A DNA stretch of 29,106 bases from Clostridiales bacterium (lineage in GTDB: Bacteria; Bacillota; Clostridia; Lachnospirales; CAG-274). Position 1 is the stretch's first letter, and each line of letters opens with the position of its first letter. Positions 26,551 through 29,106 of this stretch are shown piece by piece. Made by a program: the position numbers and the translations under genes. The stretch is taken from assembly GCA_021203425.1 (NCBI GenBank), contig JAJQBF010000226.1, positions 1 to 29,106 of the forward strand, read 5' to 3'. A model generated the notes under the pieces. It did no database searches and was not told where the DNA came from. It saw only the letters and a program-made list of their open reading frames with translations.

Positions 26551-27602
26551 TTTATTTTTATTCCCTTTTCATTAAGTAAATTTATAAAATGTCTGCAAAT
26601 TATTCCCGCTCCGCTGTAGTTTAAGGGGGCGTCGTCTCGAAAATTTGCATTCGTTACAAGATTTTCTTCCTCATTTATAATATTATAGTCAAAATAAGGA
26701 ATTCCTTTTTCTTCCGCAATTTCATTTATCGTATTGTGAATAGCATCATAATTATCAATAAATGACATTGAAACAGGTGCTATAGGGGCTGTCACAAAAA
26801 TAAGCTGAACTCCCTCTTCTTCACATAGTTCTATTATTTTGTTAAGATATTTAAGCTGAACATATGAAAACCCTGCATCTTTTCCGTTTAAGCCCATATA
26901 TTGATTTGTTATATTATATTCCCCCGGCAGCATATTATAGTCACACCAAACAAAGCCCTTTGTGCCGTAGTGTTCCGACCCGGTTGTGTGAGTTTCACCG
27001 GCAGGTTTAAATACACCGAAGAGGTTTCTTATTTTATCGTCGTATTCATCGGATTTATAGGCAAAATAATCTGCCTGATATTTTAAAGCATCTACAGAAT
27101 ATTTTATTTTTTCAGAAATCGGGAAAACCTTCTCTATGTATTCGGCTTTAAGCTCATCGTTTTCCATAACCTGAAAAAGCTGTGTTGTTTCATTAATCTG
27201 AAAATTTGAAGTCATAACCCCCCAGTAAACCTCCATAATTATAGTTTTGGGGTTTTGATGTTCGAAAATTTCTCTGAGCTCATAATAAGTTGAGGCGGTA
27301 AGCTGAAGGGGCATACCCATATTGAAACTGTTTGTTCCCAGTTCGGCATCAAATATGGTCGGGTCAAAGGTACAGTAAGCGTGGGAACTGCCTATAAAAA
27401 TCAGGTCATATACATTATCTTCTTCATAGAAATCGGCAAATCTTGTTTCGTTGTATTTGTTTATTATATTTTCTTTTGAAGCCTGTTTAAAGGTTTCCCC
27501 CAGTTTAACAACAGCCGCCGCCATAAGTCCGCAGAAAAGACAGGTTTTTATAAACAAAATAATATATTTTTTAAAACTGGAAGTATATAAACTCTGTTCC
27601 AC
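26547..27602 (-). CDS. Membrane-anchored SGNH-like protein paired with MBOAT
   Basis: This ~351-residue protein has one N-terminal transmembrane segment (YIILFIKTCLFCGLMAAAVV), then an extracellular SGNH-type fold: FIGSSHAYCTFDP (block I Ser), FNMGMPLQLTASTYYELREIF, an IIMEVYWG strand, and C-terminal DDAPLNYSGAGI. Such proteins sit beside AlgI/PatA-type MBOAT enzymes and move acyl groups onto cell-surface polymers. In most relatives the last block is D-x-x-H-L-N; here the His position is Pro (CCC). I choose GTG 27602, nine bases after AGGAG; TTG 27608 is also possible. The start lies inside the MBOAT gene's 3' end. The substrate is unknown. Confidence 0.7.
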   Translation of the reverse strand: MEQSLYTSSFKKYIILFIKTCLFCGLMAAAVVKLGETFKQASKENIINKYNETRFADFYEEDNVYDLIFIGSSHAYCTFDPTIFDAELGTNSFNMGMPLQLTASTYYELREIFEHQNPKTIIMEVYWGVMTSNFQINETTQLFQVMENDELKAEYIEKVFPISEKIKYSVDALKYQADYFAYKSDEYDDKIRNLFGVFKPAGETHTTGSEHYGTKGFVWCDYNMLPGEYNITNQYMGLNGKDAGFSYVQLKYLNKIIELCEEEGVQLIFVTAPIAPVSMSFIDNYDAIHNTINEIAEEKGIPYFDYNIINEEENLVTNANFRDDAPLNYSGAGIICRHFINLLNEKGIKIK

Positions 27603-29085
27603 TGTCAAACACTCCTATCCCTAATATTATGAAAACAAGCCCGAAATAAAAACAAAATCTTATTATAAAGAGGAGTCTGTCCATCAGTTTAACAATATTC
27701 TCCTTATAACTTACAGCCTCAATTACAAACAATATTCCTATAGAACCGAGAACCAAAAGCAGAGGATAAAAGCCCAGACCCCAGCTTAAGACGGTTTCAT
27801 ATAAATATTGTGTATCCGTAATTCTGCCTAAATCGCTTGTCAAATTAGAAACTATATAAAAGGCATCTCCGAGAGTGTTTGCTCTGAAGAATATCCACGC
27901 AAAGACCACAAGGCAGAAGGTTATAATTCCGCTTATTATTTCAGAAATAATTCCTATCGGAATTATCCGCCTACGGCGTCCCGATATCTTTCGGGTTCCT
28001 TCAAAAACAAAGAATTTAAGCTTAAAGCAACCTATAACGCTGTCTTTAATTTTGCCTATTATCTGAAAAGCACCGTGAAACGCACCCCAGACTATAAATG
28101 TCAGGCTGGCTCCGTGCCAAATTCCGCTTAAGACAAATGTAATAAATATGTTCAGCGCCCATCTCGGCTTGGAAACCCTGTTTCCCCCTAAGGGAATATA
28201 GACGTAGTCTTTAAACCAGCCTGAAAGAGAAATGTGCCACCTTCGCCAAAATTCCTTTATTGACCTTGAAAAATACGGTCTGTCAAAGTTCGTCATAAGG
28301 TTTATGCCCAGTGTTTTTGCCGTTCCTATAGCTATGTCTGAATAGCCTGAAAAATCGCAGAAAATCTGCACTGTAAACAGCAATGCACCGGCAATAAAGG
28401 ATATTCCCCCAAAGCTTTCGGGGCTGTTGAAAATCGTATCGACCGCAACTGCTATTCTGTCGGCAATTACAACCTTCTTAAAATATCCCAAAGCCATAAA
28501 TTTAACGCCGAATATAATGTTGTCAATGTCAAAAGAGTGCCGTTTAAAGAGTTGACGGAGAAGGTTTTTTGCTCTTTCGATAGGTCCTGCAACAAGCTGT
28601 GGAAAGAAGGTTATAAACAGGGTAAATCTTAAATAGTTTTTTACAGGCTTAAGCTCGCCTCTGTAGACGTCTATTGTGTAAGCTGCTGCCTGAAAGGTAT
28701 AAAATGATATACCCATGGGCAAAATTATGTTAAAGTCGCCTATAGACAGAGATACGCCGAAAAAGCCGAAAATCTCCAGAAGAAGGCTGCTTAAAAACAT
28801 AAGGTATTTAAAAAACGTAAGAAGTCCGAAATTTATAACCATACATAATATTAATATGCCCTTTCTGAACCTTTTGTTTCTCCTGTTTTTATAAATAAGC
28901 CTTGCAGAGGCATAATTTACAAAAGATGAAAACAAAATAAGAATTATTAAGGCAGGCTCCCAAGCCATATAAAATATAATACTGGCAATAAGGAGCATTA
29001 TCCACCTGAGCTTATGGGGAAGGACATAATATAAAACCAGAACAGTTATAAAAAATATTATATAATCAGCCGAATTGAAAAGCAT
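27571..29085 (-). CDS. MBOAT-family O-acyltransferase (AlgI/PatA-like)
   Basis: This 504-residue polytopic membrane protein has about ten hydrophobic segments. It shows MBOAT signatures: LPMGISFYTFQAAAYTIDVYRG, FPQLVAGPIERAKNLL, FCDFSGYSDIAIG, FWRRWHISLSGWFKDYVYIPLGG, and the catalytic His in LSGIWHGAS. Members pass acetyl or other acyl groups across the membrane to a partner that modifies an exopolysaccharide, peptidoglycan or teichoic polymer. The SGNH-like protein downstream overlaps its end and is the likely partner. It starts at ATG 29085 behind GGTGAGG. The true substrate cannot be read from sequence. Upstream DNA is beyond the window. Confidence 0.9.
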   Translation of the reverse strand: MLFNSADYIIFFITVLVLYYVLPHKLRWIMLLIASIIFYMAWEPALIILILFSSFVNYASARLIYKNRRNKRFRKGILILCMVINFGLLTFFKYLMFLSSLLLEIFGFFGVSLSIGDFNIILPMGISFYTFQAAAYTIDVYRGELKPVKNYLRFTLFITFFPQLVAGPIERAKNLLRQLFKRHSFDIDNIIFGVKFMALGYFKKVVIADRIAVAVDTIFNSPESFGGISFIAGALLFTVQIFCDFSGYSDIAIGTAKTLGINLMTNFDRPYFSRSIKEFWRRWHISLSGWFKDYVYIPLGGNRVSKPRWALNIFITFVLSGIWHGASLTFIVWGAFHGAFQIIGKIKDSVIGCFKLKFFVFEGTRKISGRRRRIIPIGIISEIISGIITFCLVVFAWIFFRANTLGDAFYIVSNLTSDLGRITDTQYLYETVLSWGLGFYPLLLVLGSIGILFVIEAVSYKENIVKLMDRLLFIIRFCFYFGLVFIILGIGVFDSGTEFIYFQF

Positions 29086-29106
29086 CTTTAAACCTCACCG
29101 TTTATT

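Overview
The window looks like chromosomal DNA from a low-GC anaerobic Firmicute, most likely a Clostridia member. The evidence is the AGGAG-type ribosome sites, the TsaB-RimI fusion, the AAA_32/Lon-type protease, the Rpn-family nuclease and the phage families. The species cannot be named from sequence alone. The window is a junction: positions 1 to about 17,190 are the right part of a prophage, and about 17,191 to 29,106 are host chromosome.

Prophage (all + strand). A siphovirus tail module runs: tail tube (truncated by the window edge), terminator, tail assembly chaperone, second chaperone-like protein, a small inserted toxin/immunity pair with its own terminator, an HK97 gp10-like protein, a very long tape measure gene, distal tail protein (Dit), tail spike/Tal, a DUF1617 protein, a small membrane protein, a holin, an excisionase-like HTH protein and a tyrosine integrase. 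The integrase abuts the 3' end of ssrA (tmRNA, - strand), which is the inferred attachment site. No endolysin, repressor, head or replication genes are in the window; the other prophage end must lie to the left.

Host side (all - strand). ssrA is followed by aroF-tyrA with a good sigma-A-type promoter, a secreted CAP-domain protein with duplicated chitobiase-like repeats, an Rpn-family nuclease, and a compact group reading MBOAT acyltransferase, SGNH-like partner, tsaE, tsaB-rimI and a LonB-like protease. The first four genes of this group overlap one another at their ends.

Most notable points. (1) Positions 1723-2417 look like a phage-carried toxin/immunity cassette. The toxin has an HHGVKGQKWGVR leader and a C-terminal domain resembling polymorphic toxin type 50; it is followed with ATGA overlap by a small Sm-like candidate immunity protein. 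(2) The aroF product keeps the metal ligands of DAHP synthase but lacks the KPRTS block and other phosphoenolpyruvate-binding residues, so it may be a diverged paralogue. (3) Many genes, in both prophage and host housekeeping loci, are broken by single-base indels, mostly in homopolymer runs. This pattern points more to sequencing error than to gene decay, so several 'pseudogenes' here may be intact. Two in-frame TGA codons in the tape measure gene are not explained that way.
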